Notes under the pieces: model-generated
Told to the model about the DNA's origin: nothing
Database searches by the model: none
Seen by the model: only the letters and a program-made list of their open reading frames with translations
Made by a program: the position numbers and the translations under genes
Shown: piece by piece, positions 1 to 7,149 of the stretch
Layout of the letters: each line of letters opens with the position of its first letter
How positions within the stretch are numbered: the first letter of the stretch is position 1
Assembly: GCF_002754375.1 (NCBI RefSeq)
Contig: NZ_PEFF01000001.1
Span: 1,488,001-1,552,000 of the forward strand
Source of the DNA: Variovorax sp. 54
GTDB lineage: Bacteria; Pseudomonadota; Gammaproteobacteria; Burkholderiales; Burkholderiaceae_C
Direction of reading: 5' to 3'
DNA: 64,000 nucleotides

Positions 1-895
1 CTTCGGGCGTGGCGGCGCGCACGTCGCCCTTGGCACTGGCCGAGGCGGGAATCACGTTGGTCGGGCCGTTGGCAGTGAGCACCGTGAAGTTGACCGTGGT
101 CTTCTTCGCCGCGTCGGCCACCTTCGACAGTTGCAGCACCTGGTGCGCCACTTCCATCGCCGCATTGCGGCCCGCTTCGGGTGCGACGCCCGCGTGCGAC
201 GCGAGCCCCTTCACCTCGATGAGCGCGGTGGCCGAGCCCTTGCGCTCGACCACGAGGCCGTCGGCCGGACGCCCCGGCTCGAGGTTCAGCGCCACGTCGT
301 GCTGCTTGGCCACGCGCTCGATGAGCGCGCTGGTGCCGACCGAGCCCGTTTCTTCGTTGGTGTCGATCAGGAAGGTGATCTGGCCGTAGTCCTTGAAGCC
401 GATCTTCTGCAGGATCTTCAGCGCCTGCAGGCCGGCCACGACGCCGCCCTTGTTGTCCATCACGCCAGGACCGTAGGCGCGGCCATCCTTGATGTAGAAG
501 GGCTTGCCCGCGGCCGTGCCGTCCTTGAACACGGTGTCGATGTGGGCCAGGATGAGGATCTTCTTCTTGCCCTGGCCGGTCAGCGTCGCGACCAGGTTGG
601 TGCCCGGATGCGGCTCGGCAGGAAAGCTCTCGATGCGCGCGTCGAGCTTGCGCAGTTCGTCGGCGACCATTTCGCGCACCTTGGCCAGCCCCTCGATGTT
701 GGTCGAGCCGGAGTCGATGTTGACCATGCGCTCCAGCAGCTGCAGCGCTTCGTCCTTCTGCTGCGTGGCGGCGTCCAGCACGCCCTGGTGCGGCTTCTGG
801 GCCGTGGCGTTGCCAACGACGAGCAAGGCACCGGCGAGTACAGCGCTTTGGCAGGCGGCGCGCGTCCATGAACGCGGGGTGGAGCGAATGTGCAT
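1..895 (-). CDS. M20 family metallopeptidase, glutamate carboxypeptidase type (3' end outside window)
   Basis: Secreted zinc peptidase of the CPG2 (glutamate carboxypeptidase) branch of M20; the family cleaves C-terminal glutamate or related residues. The start chosen is the ATG at 895. The N-terminus is a signal peptide with a hydrophobic core and an ATA-Q cleavage-like site near residue 33. Metal-site motifs follow in the usual order: ILAHIDTVF (H-x-D), GPGVMDNKGG (bridging Asp) and NEETGS (catalytic Glu pair). The last visible part, SHAGVAPEAGRNA, begins the dimerisation (lid) domain, so about 298 codons are present and the remaining C-terminus lies off the left edge. It runs in the same direction as the transporter gene upstream, 76 bp away. 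A role in siderophore metabolism is possible from location only. Family call is firm; substrate is unknown. Confidence 0.85.
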   Translation of the reverse strand, partial: MHIRSTPRSWTRAACQSAVLAGALLVVGNATAQKPHQGVLDAATQQKDEALQLLERMVNIDSGSTNIEGLAKVREMVADELRKLDARIESFPAEPHPGTNLVATLTGQGKKKILILAHIDTVFKDGTAAGKPFYIKDGRAYGPGVMDNKGGVVAGLQALKILQKIGFKDYGQITFLIDTNEETGSVGTSALIERVAKQHDVALNLEPGRPADGLVVERKGSATALIEVKGLASHAGVAPEAGRNAAMEVAHQVLQLSKVADAAKKTTVNFTVLTANGPTNVIPASASAKGDVRAATPE

Positions 896-971
896 GAGGA
901 AGCCTGTTCTTTCTGTTGTAGAGGGGTTCGTTCGAAGCGGGCGGCAGGCTATCACCGGCTTCGCGAACGGG

Positions 972-2651
972 TCAAGCCGCGAGGCTCGGCGCCGGCGCCT
1001 CCGTGGCCTGCGCAATGCGCCCGGCCTTCATGTGGACGATGCGGTCGGCCACATGGAAATAACGGTCGTCGTGCGAGATGACCACCAGCGAGTGCCCCTT
1101 GGCGCGCAGCTCGGGCAGCAGCTCGGTGTAGAACAAGTGGCGAAAGGCCGGGTCCTGGTCGGCGGCCCATTCGTCGAACACCAGCACCGGCCGGCCTTCG
1201 AGGTAGGCATGCACCAGCGCCAGCCGCTTGCGCTGGCCGGTCGACAGGTCGGTGGTGCTGAAGGCGCCGTCTTTCACCGACACCTTGTGCGCGATCTCCA
1301 GGCGCTGCAGGTAGGGCAACGCCGTCTCGGGCAGTGCCTGGTGGCCGCCTTCTTCGCCGGCCACGAGGTCTTCGAACAGGTAGAAGTCCGAGAACACGGT
1401 GGTGAACAGCTGGCGGTAGTCGTCGCGCGTCTGCGGCGTCACGGCCTTGCCGTCGAGCAGCAGCTCGCCCGCTACCGGCGCATACAGGCCGAGCAGCAGC
1501 TTGATGAGCGTGGTCTTGCCCGAGCCGTTGTCGCCGACGATGAAGACGATCTCGCGACGGCCGATGCGCAAATCGACCGGACCGAGCACGAAGGGCTCCG
1601 CGCCCTCGACGGCCGGGAACGCATAGCGCGCACCGCGCAGCTCGATGGCGTCGTGCAGCACCGGCGTGGCGGGCGGCGCGTGCAGGTCGAGGTGCGGCTC
1701 CGGCGTAGCGAAGCGGGCCGACAGGTCGCCGATGCGCTCGAACGCGACCTTGGCACGCCCCAGGTGCGGCAGCGCGCCCACCACCTGGTCGAGCGGCCCC
1801 TTCAGAAACAGCAGCACCAGCACGAAGCCGCTGAGCACGACCGGCGCGGTGTCGCGGAATGCGGCCCAGCCGAGGATCAGCGCAATCAAGAGGAAGAACA
1901 GCGCCGAGCCGAAGGACGAGGCGAGCACGAAGATGTTGATGGCGCGGCGGTTGATGTCGTGGATGCGCTCGACCGTGTGCGCCACCTGCTGTTCGTACAC
2001 CTTGGCGCGGCGCGCGCGGTGCATGCGCAGCTCCTTCGCGCCTTCGCTGATGCCGCGGTACGCCTTGTGCAGCGCCTCTTCCTGCTCGCGCGCCTTGAAG
2101 AAGCCCGAGATGCCGCGCGCATGCGCCAGGCTCTGCACGGTGATGCCCACGAGCAGCGCCGCCAGCAGCAAACCGAACAGCGGCGGCGAGAGCCACGCCA
2201 GGTAGCCCAGGCAACCGAAGGAAACCGCCAGCGCGATCATGGTCGAGGCCAGCATGAAGGCCACGTCGCTGATCATGTCGACGTCCTGCGTGAGCACGGG
2301 CATCAGGCGGTGCATGCGGTAGCGCTCGAGCGCATCGATGGGCGCCGCAAGAATCTTCAGTGCCAGGTTCTTGCGCACCTGCGCCACCAGCCGCTGGCCG
2401 ACCACGTTGTTCGACATGTCGGAGGTGGCACGCCCGACCAGCGCCACCACGCACAGGCCGATGAAGGTCAGCAGCAGCCCGCCAGCCAGGCCGCCGGGCC
2501 GGTGCAGCACCTGGTTGATGGTCGCCAGCAGCGCGACGGTCGCCACGCCTGCGCCGATGCCGGTCACGGTCGACAGCGCGATCCACGAGAAGTAGGGCCG
2601 CAACAGCCGGACGAGTTCGGACGCGGGGGCGCTGGTGGGTGTGGTGTTCAT
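972..2651 (-). CDS. Cyclic-peptide/siderophore export ABC transporter, PvdE/SyrD family (fused TMD-NBD)
   Basis: A 559-residue half-transporter with six predicted membrane segments in the first ~320 residues, then an ATPase domain. The ATPase shows Walker A GDNGSGKTT (near residue 375), signature LSTGQRKRLAL and Walker B VLVFDEW followed by an H-loop (ISHDDRYF). Length and order match PvdE and SyrD, which move the peptidyl precursor across the inner membrane. The start is set at the ATG 2651 (M-N-T-T-P-T); the frame stays open further upstream, but there it only shadows the neighbouring small gene. An OrbS-type promoter motif lies 44 bp upstream (2695-2719), giving the gene a promoter separate from the small gene before it. 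Expected role: export of the assembled lipopeptide siderophore to the periplasm. Confidence 0.93.
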   Translation of the reverse strand: MNTTPTSAPASELVRLLRPYFSWIALSTVTGIGAGVATVALLATINQVLHRPGGLAGGLLLTFIGLCVVALVGRATSDMSNNVVGQRLVAQVRKNLALKILAAPIDALERYRMHRLMPVLTQDVDMISDVAFMLASTMIALAVSFGCLGYLAWLSPPLFGLLLAALLVGITVQSLAHARGISGFFKAREQEEALHKAYRGISEGAKELRMHRARRAKVYEQQVAHTVERIHDINRRAINIFVLASSFGSALFFLLIALILGWAAFRDTAPVVLSGFVLVLLFLKGPLDQVVGALPHLGRAKVAFERIGDLSARFATPEPHLDLHAPPATPVLHDAIELRGARYAFPAVEGAEPFVLGPVDLRIGRREIVFIVGDNGSGKTTLIKLLLGLYAPVAGELLLDGKAVTPQTRDDYRQLFTTVFSDFYLFEDLVAGEEGGHQALPETALPYLQRLEIAHKVSVKDGAFSTTDLSTGQRKRLALVHAYLEGRPVLVFDEWAADQDPAFRHLFYTELLPELRAKGHSLVVISHDDRYFHVADRIVHMKAGRIAQATEAPAPSLAA

Positions 2652-2694
2652 GCGGCGGACAGTTCGTTGCAAAGGGAGACGGGCTCCTTGCAAT

Positions 2695-2719
2695 GACGTT
2701 CGACGCGGCCGCTTGTTTA
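2695..2719 (-). promoter_or_regulatory. OrbS/PvdS-type ECF sigma promoter (TAAA-N17-CGTC) for the exporter gene
   Basis: Read on the minus strand, CCTAAAC has its TAAA at 2719-2716 and ACGTCATT has its CGTC at 2698-2695, with exactly 17 bp between. It lies in the gap between the small FecR-N-domain gene and the exporter. The same spacing recurs at four other iron genes in the window. Confidence 0.75.
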
Positions 2720-2745
2720 GGAAACCGAGACCGACGGACGGCCGC

Positions 2746-2979
2746 CTATTGCAGCAGCGGCTGCGCCCCCGCCTCGCGCGCGGCCTCCACCACCGAGGCG
2801 CCGGCCAGCGCCCACAGCGTGAGGGCCTCGTCGAGCGCGCGCACGTGGCTCGGGTCCTGGCCGAGCCAGGCCACGAGCTGCTCGGCGCGCTCGGGCGACG
2901 GCGCATCGTGCAGCTCGCGAAAAAGCCGCCAGGCCATGCTGAAGGCCGGATCGGAGGGACGGTGTCTCGGGAAGCTCAT
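2746..2979 (-). CDS. Small soluble FecR N-terminal-domain (DUF4880-like) protein
   Basis: A 77-residue protein from the ATG at 2979; the frame continues upstream but enters the promoter region. It carries the pattern of the cytoplasmic N-terminal domain of FecR anti-sigma regulators: an early A-W, then LVAWLGQDPSHVRALDEA and L-W before the end. It has no membrane segment and no periplasmic FecR sensor domain. In FecR this domain contacts the sigma factor, so this protein could modulate one of the two ECF sigma factors in the window; that is inference. An OrbS-type promoter lies 40 bp upstream, suggesting feedback. It is first in a two-gene arrangement with the exporter. A similar stand-alone protein is at 43357-43605. 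The alternative is an unrelated small helical protein. Confidence 0.7.
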   Translation of the reverse strand: MSFPRHRPSDPAFSMAWRLFRELHDAPSPERAEQLVAWLGQDPSHVRALDEALTLWALAGASVVEAAREAGAQPLLQ

Positions 2980-3018
2980 GGGGATTCGCACGCCTGCACT
3001 GCTGTCGATGAGTGAGTA

Positions 3019-3043
3019 GACGCTCCGTGGCGCACGCTGTTTA
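3019..3043 (-). promoter_or_regulatory. OrbS/PvdS-type promoter (TAAA-N17-CGTC) for the small FecR-N-domain gene
   Basis: On the minus strand TAAA occupies 3043-3040 and CGTC 3022-3019, separated by 17 bp (context CCTAAACAG ... GCGTCTAC). The -10 element ends 39 bp before the ATG at 2979. It stands back to back with the plus-strand promoter at 3064-3088, their -35 elements only 20 bp apart. Confidence 0.75.
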
Positions 3044-3063
3044 GGTGCGGCACCACGGCGGAC

Positions 3064-3088
3064 TAAATTTCCGGGCCGCCGGCGCGTC
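3064..3088 (+). promoter_or_regulatory. OrbS/PvdS-type promoter (TAAA-N17-CGTC) for the fhuF-like gene
   Basis: TAAA at 3064-3067 and CGTC at 3085-3088 with a 17 bp spacer (context ACTAAATTT ... GCGTCTTC). It lies 59 bp upstream of the GTG start of the ferric-siderophore reductase gene. Confidence 0.75.
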
Positions 3089-3147
3089 TTCTGCTGCATG
3101 CCTTCGTGCCTTCTTGACGCTTCTCACGCCGCCTGCGGCCCCGCCCC

Positions 3148-3933
3148 GTGATCCCTTTGCTCGCGCCGATCTTCCAGGGCGAGTGGGGGCCCTACGGCGA
3201 AACGCTGGCCTGCGCCGCGCACCCGCCGCCGGACGCCGTGCGCGTGGCCGACCTGCTGGCCGACCCGCCGCGCCTGCTGGCGCTGCTGCGCCTCAAGGCG
3301 CGCACGCTGAACATGCCGGAGCGCGATCTGCGCGCGGTCGCGTCCGCCTGGAGCATGAACTACCTGCACGCGCTGCTGCCGCCCGTGGCCGCTGCGGCAA
3401 GCCTGCTCCAGCACGGCTTTCCGGTCACGCCCGAGCAGGTGTGGGTCAGCCTCGACGACGAAGACGGCGACCCGGAGTGCTTCCACATCACCGACCTGGG
3501 CACGCCGCGCCCCGGCACCGACACGGCGGCGCGCTACGACGTGCTCCTGTGGGCACACCTCGCGCCGCTGTTCGCGCTGCTGACGCGGCTCACGCGGCTG
3601 GCGCCCAAGATCCTCTGGGGCAACGCGGCGCGCTACCTCGAGCCGGTGCTCGAAGAAGGCCTGCGCATGAGCGGCCAGTCGCCCGCCGTGGCCGCCGACC
3701 TCGACCATCTGCTGCACCGCCCGACCTGGCCGCAGCCGTGCGGCACGCTGCGCGACAACCCGATGTTCACGCCGCCACGCCGCGGCGTGCGCGTGGCCGA
3801 CCGCAGCGCGCCGCCCGTCACGCTGTATCGGCAGTGCTGCCTCTACTACCTCGTGCCGCGGCTGGGCTACTGCGGCGCGTGTCCGCTCTCGCCGGCGTTC
3901 GAGCGGGAGCGCTGTGCCAGCACCGCCGACTAA
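3148..3933 (+). CDS. FhuF-family siderophore-iron reductase ([2Fe-2S])
   Basis: A 261-residue cytoplasmic protein of the FhuF family, which reduces imported Fe(III)-hydroxamates to release iron. The decisive feature is the C-terminal cysteine motif: QCC, then ten residues, then C-G-A-C (C-C-x10-C-x2-C), the unusual 2Fe-2S ligand set of FhuF, around residues 230-245. The start is a GTG at 3148 with a poor Shine-Dalgarno; no better in-frame start is visible, and the resulting N-terminus (IPLLAPIFQGEWGPYGETL) resembles the family start. The stop codon TAA at 3931-3933 doubles as the -35 element of the next promoter. It diverges from the small FecR-N-domain gene and exporter, and is followed by hydroxamate-forming genes. 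Confidence 0.9.
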   Translation: MIPLLAPIFQGEWGPYGETLACAAHPPPDAVRVADLLADPPRLLALLRLKARTLNMPERDLRAVASAWSMNYLHALLPPVAAAASLLQHGFPVTPEQVWVSLDDEDGDPECFHITDLGTPRPGTDTAARYDVLLWAHLAPLFALLTRLTRLAPKILWGNAARYLEPVLEEGLRMSGQSPAVAADLDHLLHRPTWPQPCGTLRDNPMFTPPRRGVRVADRSAPPVTLYRQCCLYYLVPRLGYCGACPLSPAFERERCASTAD

Positions 3934-3955
3934 ACATCCGGCCGCAGCCCGCGTC
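3931..3955 (+). promoter_or_regulatory. OrbS/PvdS-type promoter (TAAA-N17-CGTC) for the acyltransferase and ornithine hydroxylase
   Basis: TAAA at 3931-3934 overlaps the fhuF stop codon; CGTC is at 3952-3955, spacer 17 bp (context ACTAAACAT ... GCGTCTTC). The TTG start of the acyltransferase is 42 bp beyond the -10 element. Confidence 0.75.
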
Positions 3956-3997
3956 TTCCTTCTACATCCCACATCGATCACAGCACGGAGGTTTTCC

Positions 3998-5104
3998 TTG
4001 GCCGCCCACGACACTGCATGGCGCTTTCACGCGCATCCCGAAGGCCGGGTGCTGGACGTCCGGCTGGAAGGCACCGCGCTCAAGGTGACGCCGCACGACG
4101 GCGACCGCCACAGCAGCACCTGGGGCCTGCGCGAGCAGCCCGGCAAGCCGCGCCTCGAATGGCTGGGCGCGTGCGCGGGCGAGCCTGACGAAGCGCACCT
4201 GCTGGCGGCGATCGAAGCGGCCTTCCAGCGCCACCCGACCGCGCGGCACCTGGCGCTGCAATCGCCACTGCCGAGCGGCACGCGACTGGTGGACGCGGGC
4301 ATCGTCACGCCGGCCGAGGGCGCGCTGCCCACGGTCGCGCGCGAGGCCTTCTGGCAGTGGCCGCGCGCCTGGCTGCCGCAGCCGCGCGAGCCCTTCGCGC
4401 AGCGCTTCGTCGTCACGCAGGGCAAGCGCCATCCGCTGCGCCCCGCCAAGCCGCAAGGCACGGTGTACCGCCGCCACATCCCGTGGCTGAACCAGACGCT
4501 CACGCTCGACACGGTCGACATCGAGCGCGACCTGTCCGCTTTCAACCGCTGGATGAACGACCCCGTGGTCGCGCATTTCTGGGAAGAGGAAGGCGACCTC
4601 GCGCGCCATCGCCAGTACCTCGAAGGCATTGCGGCCGACCCGCGCGTGACCGGCCTCGTCGGCCGCTTCGACGGCGAGCCCTTCGGCTACTTCGAGGCCT
4701 ACTGGGCCAAGGAAGACCGCATCGCGCCGTTCTGCGACGCCGCCGATCACGACCGCGGCTGGCACGCGCTGGTGGGCGAGGCGCGCTTTCGCGGCAAGCC
4801 TTTTCTCACGGCCTGGATGCCGTCGGTGTCGCACTACCTCTTCCTGGACGACCCGCGCACGCAGCGCCTGGTGATCGAGCCGCGCGCCGACAACGAAAAA
4901 ATGATCCGGAGCCTGGGCCGCTGCGGCTACGCCCACGTGAAGGAGTTCGACTTTCCGCACAAGCGCGCCCTGCTGGGCGTGCTGTGGCGCGAGCGTTTCT
5001 TCGGCGAGGCGCTGTGGATTCCGCGCGCCGAACCCACCGCCGCTTCGCCGGCCCCGGCTCGTCGACACGAGCCATCCCTGGAGGACATCCATGCAAATCC
5101 ATGA
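3998..5104 (+). CDS. GNAT acyltransferase for N5-hydroxyornithine (IucB-like siderophore acetyltransferase)
   Basis: About 368 residues. The C-terminal half (from roughly residue 170) is a GNAT fold of the siderophore acetyltransferase family. It shows the family's FNRWMNDPVVAHFWEEEG segment, then a GYFEAYWAKEDRI strand and a basic acyl-CoA region ending with an R-F-F-G-E-ALW element. The N-terminal half is a degenerate repeat typical of the IucB/AlcB-like group. The start is set at TTG 3998 because a GGAGG lies six bases upstream; a GTG at 3914 in the same frame would overlap fhuF. It overlaps the ornithine hydroxylase start by 14 bases, so the two are co-translated. Expected role: acetylation (or other short acylation) of N5-hydroxyornithine to give the hydroxamate ligand. 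The acyl group cannot be read from sequence. Confidence 0.88.
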   Translation: MAAHDTAWRFHAHPEGRVLDVRLEGTALKVTPHDGDRHSSTWGLREQPGKPRLEWLGACAGEPDEAHLLAAIEAAFQRHPTARHLALQSPLPSGTRLVDAGIVTPAEGALPTVAREAFWQWPRAWLPQPREPFAQRFVVTQGKRHPLRPAKPQGTVYRRHIPWLNQTLTLDTVDIERDLSAFNRWMNDPVVAHFWEEEGDLARHRQYLEGIAADPRVTGLVGRFDGEPFGYFEAYWAKEDRIAPFCDAADHDRGWHALVGEARFRGKPFLTAWMPSVSHYLFLDDPRTQRLVIEPRADNEKMIRSLGRCGYAHVKEFDFPHKRALLGVLWRERFFGEALWIPRAEPTAASPAPARRHEPSLEDIHANP

Positions 5105-6410
5105 CCTGATCGGCGTCGGCTTCGGCCCGTCCAACATCGCACTGGCCATCGCGCTCGACGAGAAGCGCCAGAAGGGCCACTTCGTCGATGCGCTGTTCAT
5201 CGAGAAGCAGCCCGGCTTCGTCTGGCACCGCAACATGCTGCTGGACAACGCGCACATGCAGATCTCGTTCCTGAAGGATCTGGCCACGCTGCGCAACCCG
5301 TCGAGCCGCTTCACCTTCCTGAACTACCTGCATGAGAAGGAGCGCCTGCAGGACTTCATCAACCTCAAGAGCTTCTTCCCGAGCCGCCACGAGTTCAACG
5401 ACTACCTGGGCTGGGCCGCGGCGCAGTTCGAAGACCGCTGCGCCTACGGCGAGGCCGTGTTCGAGGTGGTGCCCGAGATGAAGGGCGACGAGGTCTCACT
5501 GCTGCGCGTGCGCTCGCGCGACGCCAACGGCGCGGTGCGCGAGCGCCTGGCGCGCAACCTGGTGGTGAGCGTGGGCGGCGTGGCCAACATTCCGGCGCGC
5601 TTCCAGCCGCTCAAGGACGACGGCCGGGTGTTCCATTCGAGCACCTACCTGGAGGCCATTGCCCGCCATCCCGGCGCCGACCGCATCGCCATCGTGGGCG
5701 CCGGCCAGAGCGCGGCCGAGATCTTCATGGACCTGCAGTCGCACCCCGCGAAGCCGCAGGTCGACCTGATCATGCGTGCCCGCTCCATCAAGCCCTCGGA
5801 CGACAGCCCGTTCGTGAACGAGATCTTCAACACCGACTTCACCGACTTCGTGTTCAACCGCTCGGTGAACGAGCGCGCCGAACTGCTCGAGGAGTTCTGG
5901 CACACCAACTACGCCGCGCCCGACCTGGAGCTGATCCAGCAGATCTTCAACGTGTTCTATCGCCAGCGCGTGGCCGGCTCGACGCGCCACAGCTTCCTGC
6001 GCCGGCACGAGGTGTCGGCCGTGCGCGCCGCGCAGGACGGCATCCACCTGTCGCTGCACGACCTGAACACCGGCGCGCGCCTCGACAAAGCCTACGACGC
6101 CGTCGTGCTCGCCACCGGCTACGCGCGCGACGCGCACCGCACGCTGCTGGCACCGCTGGCGCCCTACCTGGGCGATTTTTCGGTCGACCGCGACTACCGC
6201 GTGCAGGGCACGCCGGCGCTACGTCCGGGCATCTTCCTGCAGGGCGCCTGCGAAACCAGCCACGGCCTGAGCGACACGCTGCTGTCGGTCACCGCCATCC
6301 GCTCCGACGAGATCGGGCAGGCGCTGCTGAACGCCACGCCGCGGCACACGGCGCAGGCGCCACAGGTGCCGGCCGCAGAGCGCCCCGCCCACGCCGCGCC
6401 CGTGGTTTAG
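5091..6410 (+). CDS. L-ornithine N5-monooxygenase (PvdA/SidA family)
   Basis: A 439-residue flavin- and NADPH-dependent N-hydroxylase that makes N5-hydroxyornithine, the first step to the hydroxamate residues of the siderophore. Visible motifs: FAD-binding GVGFGPSN at residues 8-15, NADPH-binding GAGQSAAE near residue 203, and the late VLATGYARD motif near residue 340. Also present are the PSSRFTFLNYL and NEIFNTDFTD blocks characteristic of ornithine and lysine N-hydroxylases. Length matches PvdA. The ATG at 5091 has a GGAGG six bases upstream and overlaps the acyltransferase gene. Two downstream adenylation domains have matching, identical predicted hydroxyornithine codes. Confidence 0.96.
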   Translation: MQIHDLIGVGFGPSNIALAIALDEKRQKGHFVDALFIEKQPGFVWHRNMLLDNAHMQISFLKDLATLRNPSSRFTFLNYLHEKERLQDFINLKSFFPSRHEFNDYLGWAAAQFEDRCAYGEAVFEVVPEMKGDEVSLLRVRSRDANGAVRERLARNLVVSVGGVANIPARFQPLKDDGRVFHSSTYLEAIARHPGADRIAIVGAGQSAAEIFMDLQSHPAKPQVDLIMRARSIKPSDDSPFVNEIFNTDFTDFVFNRSVNERAELLEEFWHTNYAAPDLELIQQIFNVFYRQRVAGSTRHSFLRRHEVSAVRAAQDGIHLSLHDLNTGARLDKAYDAVVLATGYARDAHRTLLAPLAPYLGDFSVDRDYRVQGTPALRPGIFLQGACETSHGLSDTLLSVTAIRSDEIGQALLNATPRHTAQAPQVPAAERPAHAAPVV

Positions 6411-6442
6411 CCCCCTGGATGCAATGCTTCGGTGATACACTC

Positions 6443-6461
6443 AATAAGAATAGTTCTTATT
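6443..6461. promoter_or_regulatory. Fur-box-like operator upstream of the FecI-type sigma gene
   Basis: AATAAGAA-TAG-TTCTTATT is a perfect 8-bp inverted repeat with a 3-bp centre and agrees with the classical 19-bp Fur consensus at about 12 of 19 positions. It lies 110 bp before the sigma gene start and just after the ornithine hydroxylase gene. Iron-dependent repression of the sigma/FecR genes is inferred. Confidence 0.75.
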
Positions 6462-6570
6462 CACCCCATCCCCGGGGTCACCGAAGCCAGCGCCCTCGCC
6501 TCCTCTTCACCGGCGCGCTCCAGCCATCGGCCCAGGGGTCTTTTGTCGATGCTTGCGAGAAGGCGACCGG

Positions 6571-7149
6571 ATGCGCGACCTCGTCCAGGAACTTGTGTCT
6601 CACTGCGCGGACTTGCGCCGGCAGCTCACGCGCGACCTGCGCGACCCGCACCATGCGGCCGACATTGCGCAGTCGAGCTTCGAGCGCGTGTACACGCACA
6701 CCCTCGGCCTGCGTGACGGCGCCGCCATCGAGTCGCCGCGCGCCCTGCTGTTTCGCGTGGCGCGCAACCTGTGCATCGACGAAGCGCGCCATCGCAAGGT
6801 GGCGCAGGAGTGGGCCGTCTCGCATGCCGTCGTGGGCACGCACCTCACGGCCCCGTCGTCCGAATACGTCGTGGCCCAGCACCGCGTGCTGCGCCGCGTG
6901 GTCGAAACCATGGAACAGCTGCCGCCGCGCCGGCGCGAGGTGTTCCTGCTGTTCCGCGCCTACGGCCACTCGCGCGCCGAAATTGCGCAGCGCCTGAACA
7001 TCACCGAGATGGCGGTCGCCAAGCACCTGCTGCGCGCCACCATCGACTGCTCGCGCGTGTTCGCCGAGCTGCGCCAGGAACTGATCGAGCCGCAGGCGGT
7101 GAACAGCCACGCGGGTTTCGACACGGCACTGGCTGAAGACTTTTCATGA
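6571..7149 (+). CDS. FecI-type ECF sigma factor
   Basis: A 192-residue sigma-70 family protein containing only regions 2 and 4. Region 2 spans about residues 10-75 (HHAADIAQSSFERVY, then LFRVARNLCIDEARH). Region 4 spans about residues 115-175 (LPPRRREVFLLFRAYGHSR, ITEMAVAKHL). The start is set at ATG 6571 with AAGG upstream; an in-frame TTG at 6553 is possible. Its stop overlaps the fecR start (ATGA), the standard FecI-FecR arrangement, and a TonB receptor with a signalling domain follows. Expected role: cell-surface signalling that turns on the receptor gene when the ferric siderophore binds. The receptor lacks a TAAA-N17-CGTC site, so this sigma probably uses a different promoter from the second sigma at 43645-44178. 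Confidence 0.93.
   Translation: MRDLVQELVSHCADLRRQLTRDLRDPHHAADIAQSSFERVYTHTLGLRDGAAIESPRALLFRVARNLCIDEARHRKVAQEWAVSHAVVGTHLTAPSSEYVVAQHRVLRRVVETMEQLPPRRREVFLLFRAYGHSRAEIAQRLNITEMAVAKHLLRATIDCSRVFAELRQELIEPQAVNSHAGFDTALAEDFS

Noticed and set aside
972..2906. Longer form of the exporter starting at 2906
   Set aside because: The extra 85 residues are Arg-rich and overlie the small FecR-N-domain gene in another frame. ATG 2651 gives a normal PvdE-like start and follows a promoter at 2695-2719.
3914..3997. GTG 3914 as start of the acyltransferase
   Set aside because: It would overlap the end of fhuF and run through the ECF promoter at 3931-3955; TTG 3998 has a well-placed GGAGG. It remains a possible secondary start.
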